DNA of 64,000 nt, taken from assembly GCA_016290875.1 (NCBI GenBank), contig JAEEVL010000010.1:1-64000 (forward strand), given 5' to 3'. A model generated the notes under the pieces. It had not been told where the DNA came from. It searched no databases and saw nothing but the letters and a program-made list of their open reading frames with translations. How positions within the stretch are numbered: the stretch's first letter is position 1; every line of letters begins with the position of its first letter. This document shows positions 1 to 9,183 of the stretch, in pieces. Made by a program: the position numbers and the translations under genes. This DNA comes from Ruminococcus sp. (lineage in GTDB: Bacteria > Bacillota > Clostridia > Oscillospirales > Ruminococcaceae).

Positions 1-1
1 C

Positions 2-1282
2 GTTTTGCAGGAGCGTATCGACCACATCTTCCACAAACAGCTTTTCGGTATCGCTATTACGGAACTGACGAGCCTGCTGTCACGGCGCGGACTTTATTGC
101 AGCAAGTATCCCAACAGCAATTATTCCGTCAGCCGATTTGACGATGCACAGGGCAATATCCGTTTCAAGCGAATCAGCCACAAATGGGAAAAGGGCAAGT
201 GCGTTTACTGCGGAGCGTCCGAGAGCCAGTATGAACGTGGTGACGAGCTTGAAACTCATGCCTATGAGTGGATACATACTATAAAACCAGAGGAAATTTT
301 TAATATGAAGTTCGATGTCATAATATCAAATCCGCCTTATCAGCTTAGCGACGGAGGAAACGGAGCAAGTGCCTCTCCATTATATCAATTGTTTGTTGAA
401 AAGGCTAAAATGCTAAAACCGAGATATATAACTATGATAATTCCATCTCGTTGGTTTGCTGGTGGAAAAGGACTTGATGATTTCAGAAAAGAAATGCTTG
501 AAGACAATCGAAATGTGCGTATAGTTGACTATGTCAATGCAAAGGACTGTTTCAACGGCATAAGTCTTGGTGGAGGTGTTTGTTATTTTTTATGGGACAG
601 AGATAATCCTCGCCCATGTGAATTTACCAATATACATGACGATATTATTTCAACACAAATACGTAATTTATCAGAATTTCCAGTGTTTGTAAGATATAAT
701 GAAGCTATTTCTATTATTCATAAAGTTCAGAGTTTTAAAGAAAAAACAGTTTCAGAATTAGTTGGAACACGTAATCCCTTTGGATTATCATCCGCCGCAA
801 GAGGAAGCGAATATGAAGATGAGATTTTATTATATTCAAGCGGTGGGAAAGGCTATATCCCAAAGAATATCATAACACAAGGAAATGATATTATAAATAA
901 ATACAAGGTAATGATTAGTAAAGTTACCAGTGAACATGCAGGTGAACCAGATAAAAGCGGTATGTTCACGGTTATTTCTACAACAAGAGTTTTGTCACCA
1001 AATGAAGTTTGTACCGATTCATATTTAGTTGCATTTGTTTCCGACACGGAGAATGAAGCAATTAATTTTGCTAAATACCTTTGCAGTAAGTTCTTCCGAT
1101 TTTTATTACTACAAGCCGTTTCTTCAATTAACCTTTCAAAAGATAAATTTCAATTTATTCCTATTCAAGATTTTTCCCAAGAATGGAATGATGAACTATT
1201 ATATAAAAAATACTCACTATCTAAAGAGGAGATAGATTTCATTGAATCAATGATTAAACCTAAAGAATTAGGCGGTGATTAA
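2..1282 (+). CDS. Eco57I-like adenine-specific DNA methyltransferase (5' end outside window)
   Basis: This is the 3' part of a DNA N6-adenine methyltransferase of the Eco57I/type III-like class, the modification half of a restriction-modification system. The catalytic NPPY motif is visible in ISNPPYQL at about nt 325-350, followed by a substrate-loop and target-recognition-like region. The SAM-binding motif (FxGxG) is not seen and must lie upstream, because the frame is open to the window edge. A CxxC pair (CVYCG) precedes NPPY. Its stop codon overlaps the upstream region of the helicase gene that starts at 1284, so the two are co-transcribed. Base composition changes sharply near nt 290-300: the first part is GC-balanced like the chromosome and the rest is AT-rich, which suggests a swapped specificity region. 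The family is clear; the target sequence cannot be read. Confidence 0.85.
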   Translation, partial: VLQERIDHIFHKQLFGIAITELTSLLSRRGLYCSKYPNSNYSVSRFDDAQGNIRFKRISHKWEKGKCVYCGASESQYERGDELETHAYEWIHTIKPEEIFNMKFDVIISNPPYQLSDGGNGASASPLYQLFVEKAKMLKPRYITMIIPSRWFAGGKGLDDFRKEMLEDNRNVRIVDYVNAKDCFNGISLGGGVCYFLWDRDNPRPCEFTNIHDDIISTQIRNLSEFPVFVRYNEAISIIHKVQSFKEKTVSELVGTRNPFGLSSAARGSEYEDEILLYSSGGKGYIPKNIITQGNDIINKYKVMISKVTSEHAGEPDKSGMFTVISTTRVLSPNEVCTDSYLVAFVSDTENEAINFAKYLCSKFFRFLLLQAVSSINLSKDKFQFIPIQDFSQEWNDELLYKKYSLSKEEIDFIESMIKPKELGGD

Positions 1283-1283
1283 T

Positions 1284-4172
1284 ATGATCGAACAGGAATT
1301 TTTCCCTCAGCGCCCATCGGCAGCACCTTCCATATACGCTTTCCGGCTCAATGATGTTGCCAGTCACAACGGCTACATAAAGGTCGGCTACACCGACCGT
1401 GACGTAAAAACCCGTATCCGTGAGATAATGCACACAAGCGGCGTCCCGTACACGATCCTGTGGTCGGATTCGGCTATGCGTCCCGACGGTTCATGCTTTA
1501 CCGACCACGATGTTCACGCTATACTCCGCCGAAATGGCTTTCACAGGCTCTATGAAGGCGAGGACGATAACGAGTGGTACGGCTGCTCTGTTGACGATGT
1601 AAAGGCGGCAGTCCGAGAGCTGAGAACTGGCGAGATCGCTGACACTCAGCGCACTCTTGATTTCAAAATGCGTCCCGAACAGCACATCGCCGTCAAGCGT
1701 ACAATGGAGTATTTCCGAAAGGCGAAAGCTGATGAGCCGGACCGTGCACCGAAGTTCCTGTGGAACGCTAAAATGCGCTTTGGCAAGACCTTCGCCGCAT
1801 ATCAGCTCTGCCGCAAAATGGGATTCAAGCGGATACTTGTGCTGACATTCAAGCCTGCGGTGGAGTCAGCATGGCACGAAGATCTTGTGACTCATGTTGA
1901 CTTTGAAGGCTGGCAGTTCATCTCCAACAAAGATGCTCACAACAATAAAATCGACATTGATACTGCTTATCGAAAGGCAGACAAATCAAAGCCTATCGTT
2001 GTTTTCGGTTCATTCCAGGACTTGCTCGGCACTAACGAGAACGGCGGTATCAAGGCGAAAAATGAGTTCATACACACCGATAACTGGGATATTATTATCT
2101 TCGACGAGTACCACTTCGGTGCATGGCGTGAGAATGCCAAGAAGCTGTTTGAAAATCCCGACGACGAGGCTGACGCTGACTTCGATATGGAGAAGTACCA
2201 GCAGGAGGAAGCGGGTAATGCCTATAATGAGAGCTTTCTCCCCATTACTACGGGACATTACCTGTTCCTGTCGGGTACACCGTTCCGTGCAATAAACAGC
2301 GGCGAGTTCATCGAAGATCAGATCTATAACTGGACATACTCCGATGAACAGCGTGCCAAGCATGAGTGGAAAGGTTCGGGGAATCCTTACCTTGCTCTGC
2401 CGAGAATGGTTCTTATGACGTATAAGATTCCCGAAAGTATCCGCCAGATCGCACAGCAGGGAGAATTCAACGAGTTCGACCTCAATGTATTTTTCTCCGC
2501 AAAAGGCAAGGGTGCTGAAGCACATTTTGTATATGAAAACGAGGTCCAGAAGTGGCTTGATCTGGTGCGAGGTGCATATCTTCCCTCCAGTATCGACGAT
2601 CTGAAGCTCGGACAAGACAAGCGTCCGCCTATGCCGTATTCCGACACAAGACTGCTGAATGTCTTGTCGCATACGCTGTGGTTTCTGCCGAATGTTGCAT
2701 CGTGCGAAGCTATGTATAATCTCTTGCAGCAAAAGCAGAACGCTTTCTATCATGATTATAAGATAAATCTCTGTGCAGGCTCAAAGGCTGGAATCGGTCT
2801 GGACGCCGTTGCACCTGTTATCAGCTCCATGAAAAATCCGCTTGAAACAAAAACGATAACGCTTTCATGCGGTAAGCTGACCACCGGCGTTACAGTCAAG
2901 CCGTGGACGGGAATATTCATGCTGCGTAACCTTAAAAGTCCAGAGACATACTTCCAGGCAGCTTTCCGAGTACAGTCGCCATGGGTAATAACAAATGAGA
3001 ACGGCGAAGAGGAGATAATGAAACGTGAGTGTTATGTTTTTGATTTCGCCCTTGATCGTGCTTTGCGTCAGATATCAGATTACTCCTGCCGTCTGAATGT
3101 AGACGAATCTAATCCTGAAAAGAAGGTAGCGGAGTTCATCAGCTTCCTTCCTGTCCTTGCCTATGACGGCTCGACGATGAAAGCTATCAATGCACAGGAT
3201 GTACTTGATATCGCCATGGCTGGTACATCAGCAACACTTCTCGCCAAGCGTTGGGAGTCGGCTCTGCTTGTAAATGTTGATAATAATACGCTGCAACGAC
3301 TCATTAATAATAAAGATGCCCTCGACGCACTTATGCGTATCGAGGGGTTCAGAAGTCTTAATCAGGATATCGAAACTATCATCAACAAATCCGAAGCTGT
3401 CAAAAAAGCCAAGAAGGAAGGTACGGACAAGCTCACTCCCAAGGAGAAAAAAGAGCTTACCGACGAGGAAAAGGAATACAAATCACTCCGCAAGCAGATA
3501 CAGGAAAAACTTATCAAGTTTGCGACACGTGTGCCTGTATTTATGTACCTTACCGACTACCGTGAGCGCTCGTTGAAAGATGTTATCACTCAGCTGGAAC
3601 CAGGCCTTTTCAAAAAGGTCACAGGACTTGATGTCAAGGACTTCGAGCTGCTGTGCTCCATAGGCGTATTCAATGCAAGTCTTATGAATGACGCTATATT
3701 TAAGTTCAAGCGTTATGAGGACGCAAGCCTTGTTTATACAGGCATCGATAAGCACGAAAGCGACGAGATCGGTGGTTGGGATACTGTTATCCGACGCGAG
3801 GAATACGAGAAACTGTTCTATAATCAGCAGGCTACTATGGACGCTCCTGAAAGCAATGATTCTCCAGCAGACACTATTGCCGCTGCCGTTACTGTAACTC
3901 CACCAAAACAGGAGCTTGTTACTGCACAATACGGCATACCTACTCCTGACAGTAAGCCTAAGAAGCCTTCTGCTCCTGCAAAACCTGAAGCCGAATCCTT
4001 CGATGTTTCAAAAGTTAAAGTCGGCGTTAAGGTGTCGCATAAGATGTTCGGTGTCGGAACAGTTGTCAAAAAGTATAAGTCCAATAAGTATGTTATAGTT
4101 CACTTCAAGGCAGGCGAGAAGCAGTTCTTGCTGCCCGATGCGTTTACTAAGGGATTTCTTGATTTTATATAA
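1284..4172 (+). CDS. GIY-YIG + SF2 helicase + Tudor restriction-type protein
   Basis: A 962-residue multidomain protein that is probably the translocase/nuclease partner of the preceding methyltransferase. Residues about 12-100 resemble a T5orf172/GIY-YIG nuclease fold (GYIKVGYTDRDVKTRI). Residues about 125-600 are a superfamily 2 helicase: motif I RFGKT near 168, motif II DEYH near 273, motif III LSGTPF near 329, and a motif VI-like QAAFRVQ near 558. A Lys/Glu-rich helical part follows. The last 60 residues (VGVKVSHKMFGVGTVVKK) match the Tudor-like tail of PcrA/UvrD helicases. ATG 1284 is preferred over GTG 1275 because AGGCGGTG lies 6-7 nt upstream. Known family roles are DNA translocation and cleavage. 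That this pair forms one restriction system is inferred from adjacency. Confidence 0.8.
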   Translation: MIEQEFFPQRPSAAPSIYAFRLNDVASHNGYIKVGYTDRDVKTRIREIMHTSGVPYTILWSDSAMRPDGSCFTDHDVHAILRRNGFHRLYEGEDDNEWYGCSVDDVKAAVRELRTGEIADTQRTLDFKMRPEQHIAVKRTMEYFRKAKADEPDRAPKFLWNAKMRFGKTFAAYQLCRKMGFKRILVLTFKPAVESAWHEDLVTHVDFEGWQFISNKDAHNNKIDIDTAYRKADKSKPIVVFGSFQDLLGTNENGGIKAKNEFIHTDNWDIIIFDEYHFGAWRENAKKLFENPDDEADADFDMEKYQQEEAGNAYNESFLPITTGHYLFLSGTPFRAINSGEFIEDQIYNWTYSDEQRAKHEWKGSGNPYLALPRMVLMTYKIPESIRQIAQQGEFNEFDLNVFFSAKGKGAEAHFVYENEVQKWLDLVRGAYLPSSIDDLKLGQDKRPPMPYSDTRLLNVLSHTLWFLPNVASCEAMYNLLQQKQNAFYHDYKINLCAGSKAGIGLDAVAPVISSMKNPLETKTITLSCGKLTTGVTVKPWTGIFMLRNLKSPETYFQAAFRVQSPWVITNENGEEEIMKRECYVFDFALDRALRQISDYSCRLNVDESNPEKKVAEFISFLPVLAYDGSTMKAINAQDVLDIAMAGTSATLLAKRWESALLVNVDNNTLQRLINNKDALDALMRIEGFRSLNQDIETIINKSEAVKKAKKEGTDKLTPKEKKELTDEEKEYKSLRKQIQEKLIKFATRVPVFMYLTDYRERSLKDVITQLEPGLFKKVTGLDVKDFELLCSIGVFNASLMNDAIFKFKRYEDASLVYTGIDKHESDEIGGWDTVIRREEYEKLFYNQQATMDAPESNDSPADTIAAAVTVTPPKQELVTAQYGIPTPDSKPKKPSAPAKPEAESFDVSKVKVGVKVSHKMFGVGTVVKKYKSNKYVIVHFKAGEKQFLLPDAFTKGFLDFI

Positions 4173-4175
4173 TGA

Positions 4176-4218
4176 TAAAAAAGTTGCTGTGTACATAATC
4201 GTATATAGCAGCTTTTTC
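4176..4218 (+). terminator. Intrinsic terminator after the restriction gene
   Basis: An imperfect inverted repeat (AAAGTTGCTGT paired with ATAGCAGCTTT, including G-U pairs) is followed by TTTTTCTT directly after the stop codon. It separates the restriction operon from the NACHT gene. Confidence 0.65.
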
Positions 4219-4247
4219 TTGTAATTATGTATCTTTTATGCTAAAAT
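4219..4247 (+). promoter_or_regulatory. Sigma-A promoter of the NACHT gene
   Basis: TTGTAA, 17 bp, TAAAAT, with an extended -10 TG one base upstream of the -10 box. It lies about 40 bp before the start codon and after a terminator, so the NACHT gene appears to be its own transcription unit. Confidence 0.55.
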
Positions 4248-4285
4248 AATGTTAAAGAATATGGCGGAGAATGGAGGAGATATTA

Positions 4286-7200
4286 ATGCCTTTTACGGAA
4301 ATAGTGATTGTAGCTGGTAGCAAAGCCTTAGTTGCGTGCCTTTCACAGTATGTTAAATATAAGCTTCAAAACAATGGTATAGAAAAACAAATCATCACCT
4401 CGGTAACTGATGTCGTTATGCAAACTGGTTCGGATTCAGTAGTAAAAAAAGCAGTTAACAGGTTGTTTCCACAAAGAACATTTCAAGAAAAATATGCAAA
4501 TATATGTTCACTTGTATTCAACAGGCTAATCAAAGAAATCAAGTATGAAACTGTTTTTTCTGAATGGGTTAATAGTTTTGCTTCAAGCCAAACATCTTTT
4601 GAATTTTCTGACATAGAGGAATCCTTGCACGACTGGTTTTCACACCATCCTTCTACATCTCCCAGTATTAACAGTAAAATAACCGAATTTTTAGATGATT
4701 ATTATAATCTTATTGATGTAGAAATACAAAAAGACCATGGGCTTAATATTTTCTTTGAATGCTTCAAAAATGCAAAATCTATAGAAGAAATAGAATATAA
4801 GCTTATACATATAGAAGTTTATATCATTGATATTCAAAATAAAGTTTCTGACATTCATGAAGAAACTCATCAAATTAAAGAAGCTTTGTTGCCTAACGAA
4901 GAGACCATTATTAAAAAGAATTATCCAATGGTAACAGGAATAATTGATAGAAAAGTTATTCCATATGAGTATATTCAGGAATCAACGGAATATTTCCACA
5001 AAAGCGAAGCAAAATCTCTTATTGATTATTGTAAAGAAGAACGACTGATAGTATTGTTAGGTGATGCAGGATGCGGAAAAACCGTTGTATTAAGCCAATT
5101 AGCTGCAATGTCATATGATACAGAATACTTCCCACTACTTATCTCTTTGTCTAATTATGCTGGTGAATCAATAGAAGAACTTATTCAGAGAGGATATGCT
5201 AAATATGATAACATTCCTCTGCTGCTTATTTTTGATGCTTTTGATGAAACACTCCAAGAACACAGAGATATTTTCGCTCGAAAAATCAATAGCTATACAG
5301 AATATCGCCCAAACGATAGAATAGTAATATCCGTAAGAAACAACTTTTATAGATTTAGTGATCCAGACGGTGGTAATTCTAAATTTAAAGGATTCAAAGA
5401 AATTGGACTATGCCCATTAGCCGAGAGTGACATTTCTTCTTATGTCACTGGACGAAAAGTCGATTATTCTTGTTTTAAAAATCATATTATTTCAAACAAC
5501 TTACAAGGATTAGTATGTAATCCTTTTTATCTATGTATGCTTACCGAGTTAATGATACAACATGGAGCATTACCTCCAAAAAAGGAATTGATGGGAGAAA
5601 TAATACGCGATTCTTTCAAGTTTGACTCCTCTAAATATCGTAATCCAGATATCATTAACCAATCAAAAGTAAAACTAAATAGGCTGCTACAAGAAATTGC
5701 ATTCTCCATGCAACTAATGAAGGATAAATCCATTCTTTCTACTGACGATTATCAATATTTGATTGAAGATGTATCTGACCGTGAGTTGTTGCAGCATTCA
5801 GCTTTATTCTTCGCTAATAACAATGAACAATGGAGATTTGAACACAACAACTTTCGTGAATACTTAGCAGCCAAATACGTGGACCAACAAGATTTTGAAA
5901 CAATAAAGGATGTGCTTTGTTCTGATAAAGAACACACAAAAATCAGAGAGTCATGGCTGAATGTAATATCATATTTAGTTTTAATACACGATGAAGATGA
6001 TTTGCTCGAATGGTTAGCAGAGATTTCTCCCGAACTGTTAGTGAAATTTGAACCTAGTCGAATTGACGAAAAAGAGAGAAATCAAATATTCCAAAGGATC
6101 TTCAATCGTTATACAAAAAATAATATGTATATAACACGAGGCATAAATGATCTTGAAGTTCTTGTAATGTTTAGCTGCACCGAAGAAACGCTCATTTTTC
6201 TTATTAATTATATTGATAATGGTTTTACTATATGGGAAAAAGCAAACGCTATCAAACTAATTTCCTATTTTGAAGGAAATCTTTATAATAACGAAGAAAG
6301 AATAAGACTGCTCTTACTCAATCATATTTCAGCTGGAGATGATTATCTTAAAGCAATCTCCATAGAAGCTATGGGTAAATTAAAACTAGGAACTCCTGAA
6401 ATAACAAATGTTATTATAAAACAACTGGATGAACTAAAAGCCGATTCAGATGATTCTGGCTACATCAAATATATGATTGTAAAATATATCATAGATAGTA
6501 ACTTGTATGAGGAATATATTGATTTATTACTCAAAATTCAAAATCATGCAGTTCACGATCGTTTAAGTCACAGCGTGGGTATAGATTTTGCAATTCAAGA
6601 TATCTATCCTAAAATAAATGATTCTAACGCAATTGCAAGTATTATAAAGCACTTTTCTAACCAAACACATGGATATTACCATGATAGAAATGAAAAATAT
6701 TATAAAGTGATTCTCGAAAAAGCTATTTCCTTTTATAAAGAAGGAGAAAAGTCGTTTTTTGATGTTATAATTGAAGCGATACTTGAATCTTATGAATTTA
6801 ATCGTTCTTCTTTTGATTCGGTATTCAAGGATTTCTTTATAAAAACAGAAACACTACCCATCGCCATTGAAAAACTTTTATCCGAATCAAATAACGACAA
6901 TCGCAGAACAATATATATAGCTAAATTCTTCAAATTGTTTTGTGATGAAGATGTAATGATAGATTGCTTACGAAGATATTTTTATTCTGAACCAGATAAT
7001 AATCAATATTATGTATATACGATTTTGTCAGGCTTAGAATATGGCTCTTCGAGGTATCATGCATATTGTGAATTATTGATTGAAAAAGGATTTTCACCAC
7101 CGCAACCTCCAGTAGATTACAATAAAATTGAACACGCAGGATTACAAGAATTCTTCAATGCTTTGTTCAGTCGCGAAAAATTTCAAGAACTCATTAATGA

Positions 7201-8503
7201 ATTAATACTTGAATTGAACGATGAGACTCTAACTTATGATAACGTCAATGAAAAATTCTTTGATTATTTCGCTGCATCTAATAGTGTTCAGAAAGAAAAG
7301 CTGCAAAATGTTGTCTGGTGTATTAAATTTGCAAAGTTTGAAGATAGGAATATCAAAAATTTTGTTGCTCAAATCAATAATTGGAATAATTTTTGTATTA
7401 CAAATGTCGTAAATATTCTATTAAATAAAAATCGAAACCTTGTTATTAGCAACAAACAAGAATCAATAATTATAGAGTATTGCAGATCTATAGATATCGA
7501 TGAAGTTATAAACAATGAAATAAAAGAAGAAGCATCCTCTATCAAGTTTTCACACAGAGCATTATATTTCTGTTTTCTATCAAAATATTTTAATATTAAA
7601 TACAATACTGATACGCATAAGAAAATGACATTAATACCTAAAGAGATGTTTAGAGATGATTCACATGACAATCAAGCGTTTCCAGATTACGTTACAGAAC
7701 ATTTAACTGAAAACGAGTTGAATGAATGCGTGAAGAATAATCTTGAGAATCACGACTTATGTATGCATTCAATAATAAGTCATATTCAATACTGTAAAGA
7801 GAAGCAACTTGATTACGCAATAGAAGCCGCAGAACAAATATGTCTAAATATTGATATTCCGTATTATTACAAAAAAGATGCATTGGAATACCTCATAGAA
7901 ATCAAAAATGACATAAACTACAGCTATATAAATAATAGATTCTTAGAAACAAATGATGAGGAATTATTAAACGCCATAGTACAAACTACAGCATCAAATA
8001 ATAACCCCGAACTTGCTAAAAAACTTGAAAGCTACAATTCTACGAATCCTGATAAAACCAAATTTTTAATTCCGCTAATAAATATGCAAAGCAAGTATGC
8101 TTTAGAAGTCTATTATTCACTGGCTAAAGACAAAATGACATTGCCGGATTATGATGTGGAAGTTTCCAGCTTGACAGAGACTATATCAAATACTAAACAT
8201 CTTGAACTTATGCCGCAAATTATTAAACTTAAAGATCTACTTTTTTCTAAGGGCTTTAAAGATAAAAGTACATTCGGCTTGCAAAATAGTCTGTGGAAAG
8301 CATTGAGAAATATTGCTGATAATAATTCAAGTACCGTTATCTGCGAATTGAAAAAGTGCCTTGATAATCCACAAATATCCGATGGAGAAAAAGCCTTCTG
8401 TTACAATATCATAGAGGAAATAAATAATTCTATGAATTACAGACTGGATATAGCATGGAGTATTAAGAATATCAAGAAATTTATTAAGGCCCATCGTATA
8501 TAA
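4286..8503 (+). CDS. NACHT-family STAND ATPase, probable antiphage protein
   Basis: A 1405-residue STAND NTPase. Residues 1-240 are helical with a coiled-coil-like stretch just before the ATPase, and no known effector domain is recognised. The NACHT module carries Walker A GDAGCGKT at about 259-266 and Walker B LLLIFDAFDE near 312-321, followed by a winged-helix-like part ending in the FEHNNFREYLAAKYV motif typical of NACHT proteins. The remaining ~850 residues look like an alpha-solenoid (HEAT-like) sensor. ATG 4286 is chosen because GGAGGAGA sits 5 nt upstream. The gene is much more AT-rich than the host genes on either side, indicating horizontal acquisition. Bacterial NACHT/Avs-type proteins sense phage proteins and then trigger an effector. 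That role here is inferred from family and from the restriction genes next door. Confidence 0.8.
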   Translation: MPFTEIVIVAGSKALVACLSQYVKYKLQNNGIEKQIITSVTDVVMQTGSDSVVKKAVNRLFPQRTFQEKYANICSLVFNRLIKEIKYETVFSEWVNSFASSQTSFEFSDIEESLHDWFSHHPSTSPSINSKITEFLDDYYNLIDVEIQKDHGLNIFFECFKNAKSIEEIEYKLIHIEVYIIDIQNKVSDIHEETHQIKEALLPNEETIIKKNYPMVTGIIDRKVIPYEYIQESTEYFHKSEAKSLIDYCKEERLIVLLGDAGCGKTVVLSQLAAMSYDTEYFPLLISLSNYAGESIEELIQRGYAKYDNIPLLLIFDAFDETLQEHRDIFARKINSYTEYRPNDRIVISVRNNFYRFSDPDGGNSKFKGFKEIGLCPLAESDISSYVTGRKVDYSCFKNHIISNNLQGLVCNPFYLCMLTELMIQHGALPPKKELMGEIIRDSFKFDSSKYRNPDIINQSKVKLNRLLQEIAFSMQLMKDKSILSTDDYQYLIEDVSDRELLQHSALFFANNNEQWRFEHNNFREYLAAKYVDQQDFETIKDVLCSDKEHTKIRESWLNVISYLVLIHDEDDLLEWLAEISPELLVKFEPSRIDEKERNQIFQRIFNRYTKNNMYITRGINDLEVLVMFSCTEETLIFLINYIDNGFTIWEKANAIKLISYFEGNLYNNEERIRLLLLNHISAGDDYLKAISIEAMGKLKLGTPEITNVIIKQLDELKADSDDSGYIKYMIVKYIIDSNLYEEYIDLLLKIQNHAVHDRLSHSVGIDFAIQDIYPKINDSNAIASIIKHFSNQTHGYYHDRNEKYYKVILEKAISFYKEGEKSFFDVIIEAILESYEFNRSSFDSVFKDFFIKTETLPIAIEKLLSESNNDNRRTIYIAKFFKLFCDEDVMIDCLRRYFYSEPDNNQYYVYTILSGLEYGSSRYHAYCELLIEKGFSPPQPPVDYNKIEHAGLQEFFNALFSREKFQELINELILELNDETLTYDNVNEKFFDYFAASNSVQKEKLQNVVWCIKFAKFEDRNIKNFVAQINNWNNFCITNVVNILLNKNRNLVISNKQESIIIEYCRSIDIDEVINNEIKEEASSIKFSHRALYFCFLSKYFNIKYNTDTHKKMTLIPKEMFRDDSHDNQAFPDYVTEHLTENELNECVKNNLENHDLCMHSIISHIQYCKEKQLDYAIEAAEQICLNIDIPYYYKKDALEYLIEIKNDINYSYINNRFLETNDEELLNAIVQTTASNNNPELAKKLESYNSTNPDKTKFLIPLINMQSKYALEVYYSLAKDKMTLPDYDVEVSSLTETISNTKHLELMPQIIKLKDLLFSKGFKDKSTFGLQNSLWKALRNIADNNSSTVICELKKCLDNPQISDGEKAFCYNIIEEINNSMNYRLDIAWSIKNIKKFIKAHRI

Positions 8504-8532
8504 CAATCCGCTCATTCAGTATTTATTAATGC

Positions 8533-8568
8533 AAAGAACCGCTTGGGAACAATCCTAAGCGGTTCTTT
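8533..8568. terminator. Shared terminator of the NACHT gene and tRNA-Thr
   Basis: A long near-perfect inverted repeat (AAAGAACCGCTTGGG and CCTAAGCGGTTCTTT) lies between the converging NACHT gene and the minus-strand tRNA. Its right edge touches the encoded CCA end of the tRNA, so it can stop transcription from both sides. Confidence 0.75.
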
Positions 8569-8643
8569 GGAGCTAGTGACCCGACTCGAACGGGCGACCT
8601 GCTCATTACGAATGAGCTGCACTACCAACTGTGCTACACTAGC
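8568..8643 (-). tRNA. tRNA-Thr (anticodon CGT)
   Basis: On the minus strand a full cloverleaf can be drawn. The acceptor stem is GCTAGTG/CACTAGC, the D arm GCAC..GTGC contains AGTTGGTA, the anticodon stem is GCTCA/TGAGC with loop TTCGTAA (anticodon CGT, reading ACG), and the T arm GCCCG..CGGGT contains TTCGAGT. Discriminator T and an encoded CCA (8571-8568) follow. It is the only complete copy in a tandem array. A consensus minus-strand promoter at 9062-9090 lies upstream of the whole array, so the mature tRNA would come from a long precursor. Confidence 0.93.
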
Positions 8644-9045
8644 ATATTAAATTTTTGAATTTGTAAGGTGCTGCACAGCTGTCGCTTTATAATCAGTCCG
8701 AGACCTGCTCATTACGAATGAGCTGCACTACCAACTGTGCTACACAAGCATTATTAAATTTTTGAATTTGTAAGGTGCTGCACGGTTGTCACTTTATAAT
8801 CAGTCCGAGACCTGCTCATTACGAATGAGCTGCACTACCAACTGTGCTACACAAGCATATTAAATTTTTGAATTTTGTAAGGTGCTGCACGGTTATCGCT
8901 TTATTTTCAGTCTGAGACCTGCTCATTACGAATGAGCTGCACTACCAACTGTGCTACACTAGCATTATTAAATTTTTAAATTGTAAGGTGCTACACGGCT
9001 GTCGCTTTATTTTCAGTCCGAGACCTGCACATTACAAACGTGGCT
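8596..9045 (-). repeat. 106-107 bp tandem array of truncated tRNA-Thr units
   Basis: Five direct copies start at 8596, 8702, 8809, 8916 and 9022, spaced 106, 107, 107 and 106 bp. Read on the minus strand, copies 2-4 hold the 5' acceptor strand, the D arm and the complete anticodon arm with CGT, then AGGTC. They then depart into TCGGACTGA and an AT-rich spacer instead of a T arm and 3' acceptor strand. Copies 2 and 3 start GCTTGTG and copies 1 and 4 start GCTAGTG. Copy 5 is degenerate, keeps only an anticodon-like arm, and its loop TTTGTAA would read TGT. The spacers are as conserved as the tRNA parts, so the whole 106 bp was duplicated as a unit. All copies lie downstream of one strong promoter. 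Confidence 0.92.
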
Positions 9046-9061
9046 TTTGTCAGCAAGATTA

Positions 9062-9090
9062 ATTATACACTAAACCGTGTGTATTGTCAA
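9062..9090 (-). promoter_or_regulatory. Consensus promoter of the tRNA-Thr array
   Basis: On the minus strand: TTGACA, exactly 17 bp, TATAAT. Transcription would start near 9055 and run through all truncated units into the complete tRNA, giving a precursor of roughly 500 nt ending at the 8533-8568 hairpin. Confidence 0.85.
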
Positions 9091-9183
9091 GAGAAAAACG
9101 TCAAAATCTCTGCTTTGATATGTCACGTATCGCGAGAACTCAGCCGATTTCAAAAATGCTCCTACATTTAATGCAAAAATTTC

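Noticed and set aside
8596..9045. CRISPR array
   Set aside because: The repeat unit is 106-107 bp, the sequence between tRNA parts is itself conserved, and no cas genes are near.
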